Shown: positions 1 to 13,130 of the stretch, one piece after another
How positions within the stretch are numbered: the first letter of the stretch is position 1
Layout of the letters: every line of letters starts with the position of its first letter
Notes under the pieces: generated by a model
Seen by the model: the letters and a program-made list of their open reading frames with translations, nothing else
Databases searched by the model: none
Told to the model about the DNA's origin: nothing
NCBI GenBank assembly: GCA_949987565.1
Contig: OX465102.1
Span: 10,174,212-10,238,211 of the forward strand
Source of the DNA: Luidia sarsii
Lineage: Eukaryota > Echinodermata > Asteroidea > Paxillosida > Luidiidae
Direction of reading: 5' to 3'
DNA length: 64,000 nucleotides
Translations under genes and position numbers: made by a program

Positions 1-3000
1 ATACAATGTACATTGGCATAAGTCTTCACTCACATACAGTGTGCATTTCTGAAATGCCAGATCCATCGGCTGATTTGATCTTTCATGTACCGGTACATGG
101 AAAATAAGTTTACAAACTTTACACATACATTGTACAGGGTAATGTATGTATACATGTACATGGAAGTAAATGACAAAAGAAAAAAGTACTGTAATTTAGA
201 GAGCAAAATTGGTAAACTACATGTACACATGTACGTGTACAATGTACTCAATGACTCTCAAGTCTCAATCCTACATGTACATGTAATTCATCATATGCAG
301 TACATGTGTACGTACACGTGTACATACAGTACATGTATGTGGTGTTGGCCCTGTTGGGCAATAAAAAGGTGTCATCTCAACAATTTGTGTATCATCAGCA
401 GATCAGGTTTTTAAGGTAGGGTGCATTACAGTTACACTACATGTACATGTATATAAGCGAAGGTCAAAGAATCGCTTCCATACTTTGTCTAACCCAGCAT
501 GAGCAAATACAGTACATGTACATGTACATGTACATTGTACATGTACATACACTGTACATGTATGTATGAAATACCGGTAGGCCTACTGTTACATGTATGT
601 AAGTTACAATGTACATGTACTGTAACACACCTACATGTACAAGATATGTACAGTAAGTTTCAGCTCAATCCGTCAACCACATCATGAGAAAAGACGCTAA
701 ACTTTCTTTTCAAACATACATGTACACATGTAAAGGGTGGTATTTGTAAAAAGAGCACCTTTGTTCCAACCATCATCTGCAGGCAATCGTTAAAAAATCC
801 ATGTACAAAATTCAGATTTTCTTGAAAACGGTAGCTTTTTTGCGCTACAAATTCACTGAATTTCGTATCCCTTTAACAGCCGCCTGAAGAGTCAGTAATT
901 TTCAAAAATGTGGAATGTCCAGATATTCACTTTGCAAATGGTGCACCCTCCCTTTAAGATGAAGGATACTGTAGCTTGGCCAAACCAATGGTGTGCATTG
1001 AGGTCTGTTTGTTGAGTAAGAGCATTTGGCAGAGTTTAGCTTGCCAAGTGATTTATATATTCGTCTTTCTATTCAAATCAGCATATTGACTGACCTTAAA
1101 TACTGTACATACATGTAAAGTAGCCCATAGCCATTGTACGAGGAGGGTCCCCTCACATTTGGTCAGTGAAGCCTGGATGGTAATGAAGTCCACCTATCAT
1201 ATACATGCACAATTGTACATGCACGTAGACTGATGGGCAAGATATTGTGTGACACCTTGAGGTGTACCCGTACGTACATGCGCACGTAGTTGGACCGACT
1301 GTTTGGTTTTCATCAACAATCTCCGGCTGGGATGGGGAGCATCGGAGAGTGAGGTTTCATAAAGCTTTGAGAGGTTCTGAAAAATAATGTTGACGACGAC
1401 AGACTCTGGCCATCGGTGCTCCTTAGCCAGCAGAATAATACATGACGCCGCGCCAGGCTGCTCACCATGTTGCCATACATGTACATCGTCAAAGGCAGGG
1501 GATATTCTTTGGTGAAAAGGTCACTCCTTTCTAAGGTTAATGCAAAGAGTCATGCTTACTGTACAAGAGTGCAATAAGAATGTGAACTAGAATAGCCCTT
1601 TTTAGATTTGGAAAAAACAGGCCAAGTTATATAAAGCAGTAGAAAAGGTTTGGACAATCACCTGCCAAAGTCAAGTCAATGTGACCTACACTGTACATGT
1701 ACACATGTAGGTGTACACATTTATGTTTTCATATTATATACAACTTCATCCACCGCTCCCTCCATCCCTCCTTCCATAAAATAATGAACTGTAGTGTACG
1801 TGTATTCAAGCATATGTAATAACATTATCATCCAGAGTCTAATTATACTAAACCTTAAAAAATAAACGTGTCTAAAAGTTCATTACTGCGCAAAGAAGTA
1901 TTAACAGGATTTTAACTTCTGAATGCAAGGTCAAATCAGGTGTCCATACAAGGCAAACTTCCCAAAAAAGACAAAATTAGCAAAAAAAATAGACATTTGA
2001 AGCACCACTCAAGAAGATACAGGTACACATGTACATGTCATGTAAACAAAAATGTTACAAACTGCTTTATTGACTTACAATCCATGTAGGCTTAAATGAC
2101 CAAAATTACAGGCATACACATCTGAAAAATCTTGAGAGCCTACATTGTGTGTACATGTAACACTTTCATCCTACATGTAATGTAACAGGGCCTTTTGAGG
2201 GTCAGACATTTTGATCATAGAAAGGCCTGCTTGTCACCTAGCCCTGTAGGATCAAAACTTCAAGCCCTCCAGACTCAAGATACTGATCAATATTTTCTTT
2301 CCGGTTATGGTATTCACCCAGACCTACATGTATGTTTGTATCCATGAAGCTCATGCCTGACTCGTGACCTTGGAGTGTCCCGAGTCATGCAAGAGCACTC
2401 AAATACTCACTTCCCCTTCACCAACAGCTGAGCGAAAAGCAAACCCTCATTGAAGGACTACATGTTTGATGTACATTTACACAGATCTGCTTGCACATGC
2501 AGTAGTGTTGTGTCACATGCTGTAATTGCATCCCTAGCCTAATGGACTTAACATGCATAAGTACAACAGAGAAACAGTCAGATGGATCACTTGCTAACTT
2601 CATGAGCCCTATGATACTGGCAAAATGGTATAGAATCTTAAACTTAAAGTACAGTATGTGGTCAGTGGATCAGACAGGTGTGCCTGAGTAAGGCACAGTC
2701 GCACCCTACAAAATGCCCTATGGTAGCACCTAGCCACCTACACGTACCAAAGGTACATGTACATGTACATAAAGCATCTTTAGTTGGACTCAACTTGACT
2801 CTACACATGTAGGTCAGTCAGGAGGATTCTTAAAGGCTCCATCAGTTGTGCTTCCTATTACTGTACAAGGCATCTGAAACTAGGGTACATGTACGTATAC
2901 ATGTACATGTACATTGTAGGTACACTGTACAGTACATGTAATACATGTGTACATGTACTGTACATGTACATGTACATGATGTGTGTACATGTACATTAGG

Positions 3001-3260
3001 GGTGACTTTTTTATGTAGAGTACTAGAGTAGTGTATTACTTTTTTTGGCCTTTTGGATAATTGAAATCATCAAAGTCCTTGCCAAAAACGAGCCGATTAT
3101 GTGTTGATATTGTTCACACTGTTACGATTATTATTCATAAAATGCAGAGCTGTTGCATCTGCCGAGCATTATGTACACTGTACAGTACATCGTGCAGACT
3201 ACCCTGTGACTCGAACCAACATAAACATGATTTACATGTACATGTACATGTATGAAGGGT
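1..3260. repeat. ATGTAC/ACATGT-rich simple-repeat tract, probably in mastermind intron 1
   Basis: The palindromic hexamer ATGTAC and its phase shifts (ACATGT, GTACAT) recur singly and in short runs. The densest runs are near 85-330, 495-660, 2755-3000 and 3180-3255. Open reading frames here are low-complexity Cys/Thr/Met/Tyr strings made by the repeat and are not genes. The tract lies downstream of the splice donor of mastermind exon 1 on the minus strand, so it is probably intronic. No other feature is visible. Confidence 0.75.
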
Positions 3261-4471
3261 TGGTTGACTTAATAGATCACGTTGATTTCAATCACTGGTC
3301 TCGCCTGTCAAAATAGGGTCTCGCTGACATGCTGTCAAAATAGGTTTGATCGGGAAACACACTTTCTTTCGGCTTTTTTTCAGAGCCACACTCCTTCTCG
3401 AAAGAGAAACTTGTGCATTCCTGTTAGGATCCGAACATCATGCCCTGTAAACTTTTCCTGGTGCAAACATACGGCATACGCTCCTTAGATACATGTACTG
3501 GTAAGTAAAGGCAACATCGCCAACAGATATCCTTGCGAACTTCGAGAGGGTGCATAATTTACACGACCAATCTCGGTGTTTATCGCACGGATGCCGCATC
3601 GATGTGAAATTTTGGAGACCTCAATCACTGTCAAGAATCGCACGGGACTCCTGTGGTCTGGTGACAGAGATATTTTTCCACGGCAAAATATCTGTGTGTT
3701 CTTGACATCAATGTCATTTCTTTGCCTTGGACCCCTATTTACAGCTCGCCTGTATTTAAACATTCACATTATGTAGCAGCGAAAAATTTGGCGCCTGAAA
3801 GCAAATTTAGTTAACTTACTTTGCTGTCACGTTCACCGCTAACTTTACTGTGTTAGCGAAGTTAACAGCGCAAATTTCGGTTGTTAACTGACTTGAGGTG
3901 AAATGTGATACTTAAGCAGCAATTTCTGGCTGAGAAACGTCATATGGACACAACTGACCTGACTGTGTAGTATGACTTCCGCTCCCCTCAGGCTCGATGT
4001 ACCGGGGGTACATGTACATACTGTATATAATTATTGTTGACCCCTACCGGTATTTATGGTGTTCTAGTCAGGCATTAAATAGCGTGATAGCTAAACACGC
4101 TATCAAAAATTCCTGACACGCTTTTATTCTGCCAATACACTTTAAAGGGCCAACTTAGCCAAGGCACCAAGCCAGCCGATGTCACTATCAATGACAGGAA
4201 TGTCTGTTTTTTGGCTGCAGTATTTCTATAAATTCGCTGTCATTTTGGCTGTCATAAGGCTCGTTTTTTTATATCCATTCTCATTTCTCAAATAACTTGT
4301 GAAGTTGGCCTCGGAGAATAAACATAAATTTGTAAAGTTGTCAACAGGCAAAACAAAAAGTTAAATTTCATTATGCAGTTGAAATTGATGTTACCAGGCA
4401 TCTTTAGGCCTATGATAGTTTTAAAAATGATGCAGCATTATTTTGACATTTCCAAGCCCTGTACCAAATAC
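3261..4471. other. Gene-free stretch, probably intronic
   Basis: No coding exon with family resemblance is visible on either strand. Near 3385-3410 there is a fragment of a repeat ('CAGAGCCACACTCC' followed by 'CGAAAGAGAA') that recurs near 42005-42175 and, more degenerate, at 45375-45400. A short inverted motif around GTTAAC lies at 3810-3885. Confidence 0.5.
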
Positions 4472-5197
4472 ACTAAAGCCGTGTTCGTACGGGACTTAAT
4501 TTTGTCAATCTACCGTGGCTGAGCGGAAGAATGACAAAAATAAGTCCCGTGCGGACGCACGGTAGACTGACATCCCTGTCAAGTTACCGCGAGCGCGATG
4601 TAAAACTAACAGGGCGAGAGAGGCCGCGGAAACTTTCCGCTCAGCCACGGTAACTTAACAGGGCCGGAAAAAAGTCCCGTGCGGACAGTCCCTCCCTGTA
4701 AAACTACCGCGGCCCCGCTGTAAAATGCTCCAGCTTCCTGTATTACGTCACCACTACACACTAATCCCTCGTTGTGGCGCGAAACTGGCTGTGTGGTACC
4801 CAGACTCATTCCATTCCATGTTTACAATAGCATGCACATGTACTGTACAGTACACACGTACATGCACAGTGCAGTGTCCAGTACGTGTGGTAAACGTTAC
4901 TCACGCGCTGCTTAGGGCGAGGGGAAGCGAACTCAGAGAGGATCACGAACGCGGTAGCTGACCAAACAACAATCGAACTCGCGCGTGAAGAGGCCGTCAT
5001 ATCCGCCAAATGCCAAAGGTCACTGAGCATAGCGCCCTCATTAGGTGGGATATCGCCAGTCTTTCCAGCGAATAAACAGTCCGTCCGTGTTAAAAAAAGT
5101 CCACGTGCGGACGCACGGTAGAATCACCTTCAGGAATGTCACGGTAAGTTACCGCGTGGCCGCGGAAGAAAAAGTCCCGTGCGAACACGGCTTTAGT
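4472..5197. mobile_element. 726-bp TIR element (MITE-like)
   Basis: The left end reads ACTAAAGCCGTGTTCGTACG and the right end is its near-perfect inverse (CGAACACGGCTTTAGT), giving terminal inverted repeats of about 23 bp. Inside, the motif GTCCCGTGCGGAC recurs several times near 4545-4690 and 5095-5185, so subterminal repeats are also present. No transposase frame is visible, so it is probably non-autonomous. A target-site duplication was not clear. The superfamily is not assigned. Confidence 0.65.
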
Positions 5198-5330
5198 CAC
5201 CAGAATGACCAAGGTTTATGTTCGTGTTATGGCAATAACACTGACACAAGTGACAAACTGGTACGTAGTGTAATATTTGTGTTTGTAAAATGTACATGTA
5301 ACTGTAAGGTACCGGTATATAGGAAAACTT

Positions 5331-6290
5331 AGACCAATGTGGACGAAAGTATCACACTAAAAGAGCTCTCAGTCACTTTGTCCACACCACAGACTATTAG
5401 AGTAATCATAGAGAAGGTTGATCAAGCCTGTCAATTCTGTAAGATTACCCGGTTTTGTTGACGTCCGCGGCGCACCGCGCAGTAAGCATCGTCACCTATT
5501 TTCGTCGGTGGTGTTTAGTAAGGTGTCCCAGTACAGCCAAACGCAAAATAAATTCTTAAAATAACTCAAAATGCTGTGTGGCACTGTACAATTCTTCCCT
5601 GTATGTTTTTTTGTGTTCATCTTTGTTTTTGTTTTTCCACACTGCTTCTAACACTTTCCTCAAATCATTCATAATTTATGCTTAAAACGTGTATTGGTCT
5701 TGTTGATGTCTTCTTTTGTGACGTTTAAAAAAAACTCCACAATCCTCTTTCTCACTGCTTCTTCAGTTATGACTTTTCCCAATGTCACTCCAGAGATACA
5801 TTTCCTCCTTCTTGGTACTTTCTCTAGCTGCCCTTAAATTTTTTTTTTTTTTTATAATAGCATATTGGGCCATGTTACTTTTTGTCTTTAAATAATAAAA
5901 AAAAATATTATTATAATTATATAAGCGAGACGCCCTATAGGAGCCTCTATGGTTTTTACCAAGAACGGACTGCCTCAAGTTGCGTGATATACATTTTTTC
6001 TACGTATGTTGGGGTTTTTAGGACCAACAATAAAGAAAACTGGAGATTCAAAGCAACTGCCAATTTTGTACCTAGGAAAATAGACCCCAAAAGAGTTTTT
6101 GAATCACACGAGTTTGGCCTACTGAAAGAGCCTTAACTTTCCAAATTCTCAGTGACGGACAAGGAGCAGGAAACAAACCAGAAGATACGAAGTCTGAGAT
6201 CGTTATACGGAGTTGTTTTCATCGTGCGATGTGAGTTAGAATGCCAAGCGTCGAAAACGTGTACCGTCGAAAACGGGGGTTCCCACGATA
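5331..6290. mobile_element. 1-kb TIR element, copy A (one end truncated)
   Basis: This copy is nearly identical to 6300-7317 and, inverted, to 59609-60644. It lacks the outer end starting TATCCTCCAATAACCGG and begins inside at ACCAATGTGGACGAAAG. It ends with GGGGGTTCCCACGATA at 6290. A partial duplication of the inner TIR segment (GTCGAAAAC twice near 6250-6275) is present. See copy B for structure. Confidence 0.8.
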
Positions 6291-6299
6291 CAATACATG

Positions 6300-7317
6300 T
6301 ATCCTCCAATAACCGGTTTTCGACGATATAAGGACTTTTCTTCAAACTGAACAATGTGGACGAAAGTATCACACTAAAAGAGGTCTCAGTTACTTTCTCC
6401 ACACCACAGACTATTAGAATAATCATAGAGAAGGTTGATCAAGCCTGTCACATCCGTAAGATTACCCGGTTTTGTTGACGTCCGCGGCGCACCGCGCAGT
6501 AAGCATCGTCACCTATTTTCGTCGGTGGTGTTTAGTAAGGTGTCCCAGTACAGCCAAACGCAAAATAAATTCTTAAAATAACTCAAAATGCTGTGTGGCA
6601 CTGTACAATTCTTCCCTGTATGTTTTTTTGTGTTCATCTTTGTTTTTGTTTTTCCACACTGCTTCTAACACTTTCCTCAAATCATTCATAATTTATGCTT
6701 AAAACGTGTATTGGTCTTGTTGATGTCTTCTTTTGTGACGTTTAAAAAAAACTCCACAATCCTCTTTCTCGCTGCTTCTTCAGTTATGACCTTTCCCAAT
6801 GTCACTCCAGAGACACATTTCCTCCTTCTTGGTACTTTCTCTAGCTGCCCTTTAATTTTTTTAATTTTTTTAAAAAGCCTATTGGGCCATGTTACTTTTT
6901 GTCTTTAAATAATAATAAAAAAATATTTTAAAAATTATATAAGCGAGACGCTCCATAGGAGCCTCCCTAGTTTTTACCCAGAACGGACTGCCTCAAGTTG
7001 CGTGATATATTTTTTCTCTACGGATGTTGGGGTTTGTATGGTACACTCAGATTTGTTTTAGGACCAACAATAAAGAAAACTGGAGCTTCGAAGCAACTGC
7101 CAATTTTGTACCTAGGAATATAGACCCCAAAAGAGCAACTTTTTGAATCACACGAGTTTGGCCTACTGGAAAAGCCTTAAATTTCCAAATTTTCGGTGAC
7201 GGACAAGAGCAGGAATCGAACTGTAAGATACGAAGTCTGAGATCGTTGTACGGAGTTGTTTTCATAGTGCGATGTGAGTTAGAAGGCTAAGCGTCGAAAA
7301 CGGGGGTTCCCACGATA
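6300..7317 (-). mobile_element. 1-kb TIR element, copy B (both ends present)
   Basis: The ends are TATCCTCCAATAACCGG... and, inverted, TATCGTGGGAACCCCCG...; both run into GTTTTCGACG, so they form imperfect inverted repeats of about 26 bp. Read on the minus strand, two coding-like blocks are shared with copy C. One is a 72-residue frame starting MKTTPYNDLRLRIL (7047-7265). The other is a broken frame near 6560-6790 containing DEHKKTYREELYSATQHFEL. I do not recognise either protein. The element abuts copy A in the same orientation. It could be a non-autonomous DNA transposon with captured sequence. Confidence 0.75.
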
Positions 7318-7852
7318 CAGGTGTAGTTATGTTGCGGCACAGCTCACACTATCTACATGTAGGTCTTTTGTATTGTGTTTTAAGCACAACCCAAGTGCCA
7401 TACAATTACAATAACTGTGAAGTAGGAAACTGAACAGTGAAGTACGATTTACCATGGATACAAACATGTACATGTACCTGTGCCTGTGCACTGTATATCC
7501 ATTGGCATTGAGTGACTTTACTAATTCCTAGAGGCCTTCGGTATTGTCACTTGACTTAGTTCAATTATCACCGTTTATTACTAGCAGACCTACTATAACG
7601 GTACTACACTGTACTTTGTAACTTAATGAGGCACTCGATCGTGTCAGTCGACACTTCTACTGGTAGTGGTACGGTAGTCAGTCATGTCAGAGAGAGTGGT
7701 GTCCGTACATTGTTTGTTGTAAACCACAGCTGTAGTTGGGGAAGTTTGGGTCGTGTGCGTAGCGGCGTACATTGTATCGGACGCCATGTCAATGAACCGC
7801 ATCCCCCTCAATAAACAAGTGAAGTACACAACAACGGGGTTGACAAACTCAC

Positions 7853-8149
7853 CGAGGATTGCTGGCGGGCCAGCGGGCCGTCAGCCCCCGTCGCACCGCC
7901 GCCCATGCCCTCATTCTTGGCCTTGCTCTGAGCCCCGTCCTGCTTCAGGCCCTTGGGCTGCCGCTTGCTCCGGTTATCCTGGTAGCGTTGGCACAGCAGC
8001 TCCGTCTCCTGGCGCTCCTGCGACCGCCTCTCCTCCCGGGTCAGATCGGAGCGTGACAGCGAGAGTTCGTGCTGCTTCCTGCACCGCTGCAGCCGCTCTC
8101 GGATCCGGTCGAAGACTTGCTGCTTCTTGGGGGAGATACAGTCCCCCAT
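7853..8149 (-). CDS. MAML: Mastermind-like Notch co-activator, first coding exon (partial gene)
   Basis: Ninety-nine codons from ATG 8149 to a consensus donor (CTCG|GTGAGT) at 7853/7852, ending in phase 0. An in-frame TAG at 8161-8159 fixes the start. The exon encodes the Mastermind N-terminal domain: residues 8-65 form a basic helix (VFDRIRERLQRCRKQHEL, later QETELLCQRYQDNRSKR). This aligns with my memory of the MAML1 helix (VMERLRRRIELCRRHH ... HQRCIQAKAKR), including the R/K-rich face. In known family members this helix lies along the Notch intracellular domain and CSL in the nucleus and recruits acetyltransferases. The long Gln-rich remainder is not in the window and must lie left of position 1, so intron 1 exceeds 7.8 kb. 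Long first introns are usual for this family. Confidence 0.85.
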
Positions 8150-8480
8150 TCTGTCGGGCTAACGGCCGGCTGCAACGGCGCCGGTTGTCTCCGTTACGAC
8201 AGCCCCGAAGAAGATTGAGGGGAGGATTCGGTGGCTGGCGACGGTCGGGTCTGGGTGGTTCCTCCACGGCCTAGCTGAAGTTTGTCCAGGCATCGATGGA
8301 TGGTGTAACCATAACTGTAAACTCCACCGCTCTAATGTGATCAGATCGGCCACACGGGTTCAGTGTACACTGCCGTCCGTCACGTCAGTGCGTGCAGTGC
8401 ATGCATTGCATGTGCAGTGCGTGTGTTTGTGTGGCATGCTTTACACACGGGGCTTCCGGCGCGGCCAGTTCAACCTTTTT
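8150..8480 (-). promoter_or_regulatory. Probable 5' UTR / promoter region of the mastermind-like gene
   Basis: The sequence immediately upstream of the mastermind start is clearly richer in G+C and CpG than its surroundings up to about 8300. It then carries repeated TGCA/GTGCAGTGC motifs near 8385-8425. No convincing TATA box was found. The assignment rests on position and composition only. Confidence 0.35.
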
Positions 8481-10715
8481 TACGTGCAGCTGATGACCCA
8501 ATACGTTTGTGCAGACACCAATGCTTTGCCTATACGATGTGCACTGCCCCCTATTATGCACACCGCACTTTTTTTCTTCTTCTTTTTTTACCACGGAAGG
8601 CCGGCTAATTAGCATAAAAATGAATATGTATCATATTTTGATGCTGTGCATTGCATGTATAGCTAGCTCCACCTCGATTTGTCACAAAAAAATGGGGGAG
8701 GGGAGTTTGTCTTCTGGTTCCGATCGACGGCAGAACTAGATGGAAGGTTGCTGATTTGTGAGAACAACACGGTTATGGATAAACTGATTAATCTTGGTTT
8801 TTCTTTAATTATAAATTATTAAAATGATTAAATTTCTCTTTGCCTTTGAGAAAGGTCCTCAGGATCGAAACGTCAGTCCCTCTATCTTTTGAGATTTTGA
8901 TAAATTTTAGATGAACAACAATTTCTACGTAATCATTACATTTGAAGCAAAACCGAGTTTTCATGTAGAATGATAATAAACCATATTATGGAAAGACGTC
9001 AATAACAAAACTCGATATTTCATCCTTCCCGCCTATCCTAATTAGTGTAGCATGAATAAAAAAAAATGATACAGGCCTACATGTACATTGCACTGTACAT
9101 GTACTGTACATTTACACAGATGCGCCGATAGCAACCTCTCTAATCTACGCAACAGTGACGCAAGCATGACGCAACTGCATTGTAACCCATTCACTCCAGG
9201 CGTTGGCGTTGCAATTATTCACTCCACTAATGACGGAGGGAGTGATGGCACACATGTATCATGCTTGACAACACGAGTGTATGATTATGAAATAACCGAG
9301 AAAAAACCCGAAAATCGAAAGGCTCACTGCGTGATTTTAATTCCACTACCTGTCAGATAGACCATAGCTACCTGGAAGGGGAAACAAATCCAGGTCTCCT
9401 TTTTGTAGCTCCGAATAAACATACTGTGAATGTTTGTAACAAATGGATGTTGTATTTCCTTACGGAGTATCCATGGAGTAACGGAGTTAATTGCGCTTTT
9501 ATTTATTTTTTTATTTCAAAAGTACCATTTCAAGAAAGTAATTAGAGCATGTGCCCCTTTTTGTATTACCCCACAAAATGGGATCTTCCGAAATACTTCG
9601 GAGAAAGGGTTGACCATTAATTAGTATGCGGTGTCGTTGTTCACTGATTTTAAATAATAATCAGACTGAAGAAAAAAATCGATCAAGTACTGTCACTGTG
9701 AAAATAATTATGATAATCAATGAAAACGACATGGCACTGGAATCGTTGAGTGTATAGGGACAATTTATTATCATTTAATTCTTTATACACCAAGAAACCA
9801 CGCTGTACTCATTGATTTGGGATTGTGCGAGCTACAGCAATCGGCTTGCATATTCATTTTTAAACTGTTTTGGGGAACAAGGGTTTGTTATACAGCTAGA
9901 TGGGGAAAACGTCGGGCCCGTTTCTAAGTTGCAAACGCTAGACACCGCCCCCAGTCAACACGAACCTCCCAGACCGGCGACGTGCAAGGTTATAGAGGGC
10001 GCTATACAAGATAGTCAGAGCTCTACAGGATGCAGAACACTAAATCGAGCTCTAATTGAACACTGTACGAAAACACTCACTTTCAAAGCCAATTATTCCA
10101 CTCCCAAAAGTTTCTCAGTTCTTGTAGCTATACTGAAAATTGTAGTATGGACCTTCATCTCTCAGATTCTTCTAAATTATTAGCCGTGTAGATTTTTTGC
10201 TAATTACCCCCAGAAAAAAAAAACAGAAAAATGTGTAGCCATACAAGTCGACTTTCTGCAAGGATTTTTTGATGGACCCCTCCACATCTACAGCTCAGCC
10301 AAATAGGGCCACATCTAAAACCAGAAATGTTCCAAATTACACAGGAAATTGACAAGTGACAGGCGCTAAACCATGAGGGAAAAAAGCTGATCAACACACA
10401 CCAATAATCGCTGAGTTCTGGGCCAAAATGTAAACTTCCAATCAAACATTTTCCACACCAATAAATTTTAATTTCCAGCAAAGCCCACGATTTCCACGAC
10501 TTTCCAATCCTCTGAACAACTTTTTCAAAGGGCAACCTCTATTATAGTTTTTTTTTAAGATTCTTGTGGATATAACCTTGGAGTGATGGAGTGTCTGCAT
10601 TTTTCTAAGACTCATTAAACATCGAAAAATGTTGGAAGCAATGCTGAGCAAACGTGCAATTAGCTTTCATTGATAATTTTTTTTTTACATGATTATTCTT
10701 GAATGGTGTACTAAG

Positions 10716-10803
10716 TCTGAATTTTATGTAATAATTCTGAATTTTATGTAATAATTCTGAATTTTATGTAATAGTTCTGATTTTGTTTTAATAATTCTGA
10801 ATG
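10716..10803. repeat. Short tandem repeat, unit about 20 bp
   Basis: The unit TAATAATTCTGAATTTTATG is repeated about four times. The last units are diverged. Confidence 0.8.
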
Positions 10804-11149
10804 TTCTCCTTACATTGCCATTCATATGAAAATTTAGATAAATTCACTGATCACAAATCAAACGGAAAAAACTTGTATTTTGTATTGAGCTATTTTGTGA
10901 GGGATGAAATCCTAGATCATAAAAAAGACAGATTTTGAAAAGCCCACTAAATAGTAACCAAAATAAACACAAAATAATAAGAAGTTAAATCTTGAAGCTA
11001 TATCCTGGGTTGTGTATAGAATGAGGATGTTGCATTAAATAAAAGTCAAACAAACAAAGGAAAAAGTGACAGAACTTTTTGAACAAATTCTAAAATTGGC
11101 AAAGAAAACTTTGACTGGACTGGGATTAGAACCAGAATTGTTGACTAAG

Positions 11150-11265
11150 GAGGCCACATCTAAGGGCTGGATAGCTCAGAAGGGAAGAGTGCTGCTATGC
11201 AAAACCAGAGGTCTAGGGTTCAAATCCTGGACCAGTGAAAGCTTTCTCTGCCAATTTTTCCATTT
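11150..11265 (+). mobile_element. tRNA-derived SINE, family B
   Basis: GGGCTGGATAGCTCAG (A-box-like) and GGGTTCAAATCCTGG (B-box-like) lie about 50 bp apart, followed by the family tail AAAGCTTTCTCTGCCAATTTT. The same head and tail recur near 13077, 15600, 15890, 17640 and 29900. This supports a dispersed pol III-type SINE and not a single tRNA gene. Confidence 0.75.
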
Positions 11266-12383
11266 TTTCAAATAATTTTCTTGAACCAGAAATTGTGAGT
11301 TTTAGCATGGCATGAGATAAAAGATATATCACTGTACCTTTGGTCAGAGCTGTTGTTTTCTTACATCCCCATAGGTCAGATTATTTTGTCCTTTTCCCCT
11401 CAAAATCCTCTCCAAGTGTCCTCAACGTTCTTCAAATAACTGTCATGTAGGCCTGTATGAATGGGCATGACAGTTCGACATGAATAAAATCACAATACTA
11501 GAACCTCACCCCAACAATTCATCATTCAAAGATATAATTTCAGTTTGAAGAAAGTCATAATATTGACATACAAAACCCTGTGTCCATCAAATCTCCTGAC
11601 ACCTTGTTATTTAAAATGACATCAGAATGCAAAGACTGTTATCTTTGTAGTGTGTACTGACAAAAAAAACCCCCTGAAATATGAAGACATTTTGAAAGTA
11701 AACAGGCCAGATACATTGATCACAAACATCCCCCTTTTAATTATTAGAAAGGTTCTTAATAGATCAAACAAGTTTATCTTTTCAGAAGTGAAAGCAAACT
11801 TTAATTAAGAAACAATTGACTTGTTCTCATGCATTTTCACATAATGAACAATTTTACGATTTTACAATTAAAAGTACAACCAAAATCACAGGAGTTATCT
11901 TTCCATAGATTTAAGGAGAAATGTTATCCTTTTTTTTGCTTCAAATAGCACAACAGTGGCCTTCTTTCAATTTCCTGAAACCTAAAAACGCACTATTTTA
12001 AAAAGTGGGTAAAGTGCGTTTCTCTCTTTCTGGAAATACCCTTTTCCTTAGCTCATTTCCAGCCACTACCACTTACCAGAATTGGTTAATGTATCACAAA
12101 TTTTTGCCAATCTGTTAATCTCAAATCCAGCCACCAAGCACCACACACTACACTTGAACAAGATCCCTTGATTAATCATTAATAACAGTGCAAATGAAAA
12201 GGGCGTTGGTCGGGAAAAAGGCCTCATTGTGTTGGTGCGTTTCAAAGTACAGTGTCATTCTGTCCGATCTCTGTCCAGTACAGAAATACTAATGTGCCTC
12301 ACGTTTAAGACAACTGTGCACCAACCCAAAAAATCACTCGGATTACTATCGTCCCCCATTCACAAATGTACACCTTGAGTAAC

Positions 12384-12459
12384 ATGAGGTCCTCTGTTTT
12401 GTACATAACTGGAGTGCTTCTTCTAGTGACAACAGTGTCATCTGTAACTGAACCTAAAG
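12384..12459 (+). CDS. SRCR receptor, exon 1: signal peptide
   Basis: Twenty-five codons plus one base (phase 1) ending at donor AAAG|GTGGGT. They encode Met-Arg followed by a hydrophobic core (VLYITGVLLLVTTVSSV) and a plausible cleavage region before residue 26, so this is a secretory signal peptide. An in-frame ATG 18 bases upstream (12366) would add six residues; I prefer 12384 because it has A at -3. The joined gene (12384-12459, 13358-13720, 15262-15389, 16838-17054, 17798-18210) is 1197 nt and encodes 398 residues. All junction phases agree. Product: a type I membrane protein with two SRCR domains, probably a surface scavenger or recognition receptor. The ligand cannot be inferred. Confidence 0.75.
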
Positions 12460-13076
12460 GTGGGTGGTCCATCTCTAGTTTGTGTAGAATGCAATTGATT
12501 CCTTCAAATTTCAGCAACAATTGTAATATGTAATGTTATATCATTAAGCCATTGGAAAAGGTCCTGCTAGGATTGAAATGTCTGGTTATCTGTTTCAGAT
12601 CTCCATATTTCCATATTTTGTAACCAACAGTTAGCAGTTAGTAACAATTTAAATTGCTAGGCCTACACACACATGTATGTGTTTCACATAAAATAAAGTC
12701 AGAATAGATATATGAATGTGTCTCAACTGGACAAGAGATATTTTATTTTTTTTCTGTACGGACAACAAAGTCTGATTTGGTTAATTCCCTTCAGTTTTCC
12801 TTGCATTTTTAATTTTTTTGTTGCTGTTTTCATTTTTTCTTCACCTCTATATATAGCAAAGGTTAAGATTTGCATTTCATTATAAATCAACCTACTTATT
12901 CAATCTTATTACCAAGTAATGCTCAAACTACAATTGTCCTTAACAATGCTCATTCCAAAAAATGATTGAGGAAGTTGGCAAAAACTTGAATCTTCAATAC
13001 TTTAATTCAAAATATGCAGTCACTTCCAAGGCAAGACAAAACAAAATGAAATAAAAACTCAGAAATGCAAACTCTC

Positions 13077-13130
13077 AGAGGTCTCGGGTTCAAGTCCCGC
13101 TCCAGTCAAAGTTTCCTTTGAACATTTTTC
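13077..13130 (+). mobile_element. SINE family B fragment
   Basis: Only the B-box half and start of the tail remain: CAGAGGTCTCGGGTTCAAG, then CCAGTCAAAGTTTCCTTTG. It lies in SRCR gene intron 1. Confidence 0.6.

Larger units (their letters stand above)
8481..12383. other. Intergenic stretch between mastermind-like and the SRCR gene
   Basis: No exon was recognised. Contents seen: a diverged copy of the GAGAAAGGTCCT...GATCGAAACG repeat at about 8838-8885; a short tandem repeat at 10716-10803; a SINE copy at 11150-11265; AT-rich unique-looking sequence elsewhere. The frame at 9812-10183 has no family resemblance. The 5' UTR and promoter of the SRCR gene should lie just before 12384. Confidence 0.5.

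Noticed and set aside
85..687. Open frames of 60-109 codons in the ATGTAC-rich region
   Set aside because: They are Cys/Thr/Met/Tyr strings generated by the repeat, with no family resemblance or splice context.
7753..8274. 173-codon plus-strand frame over the mastermind exon
   Set aside because: It is antisense to a recognised Mastermind N-terminal domain and is Pro/Ser/Arg-rich as expected of a GC-rich shadow frame.
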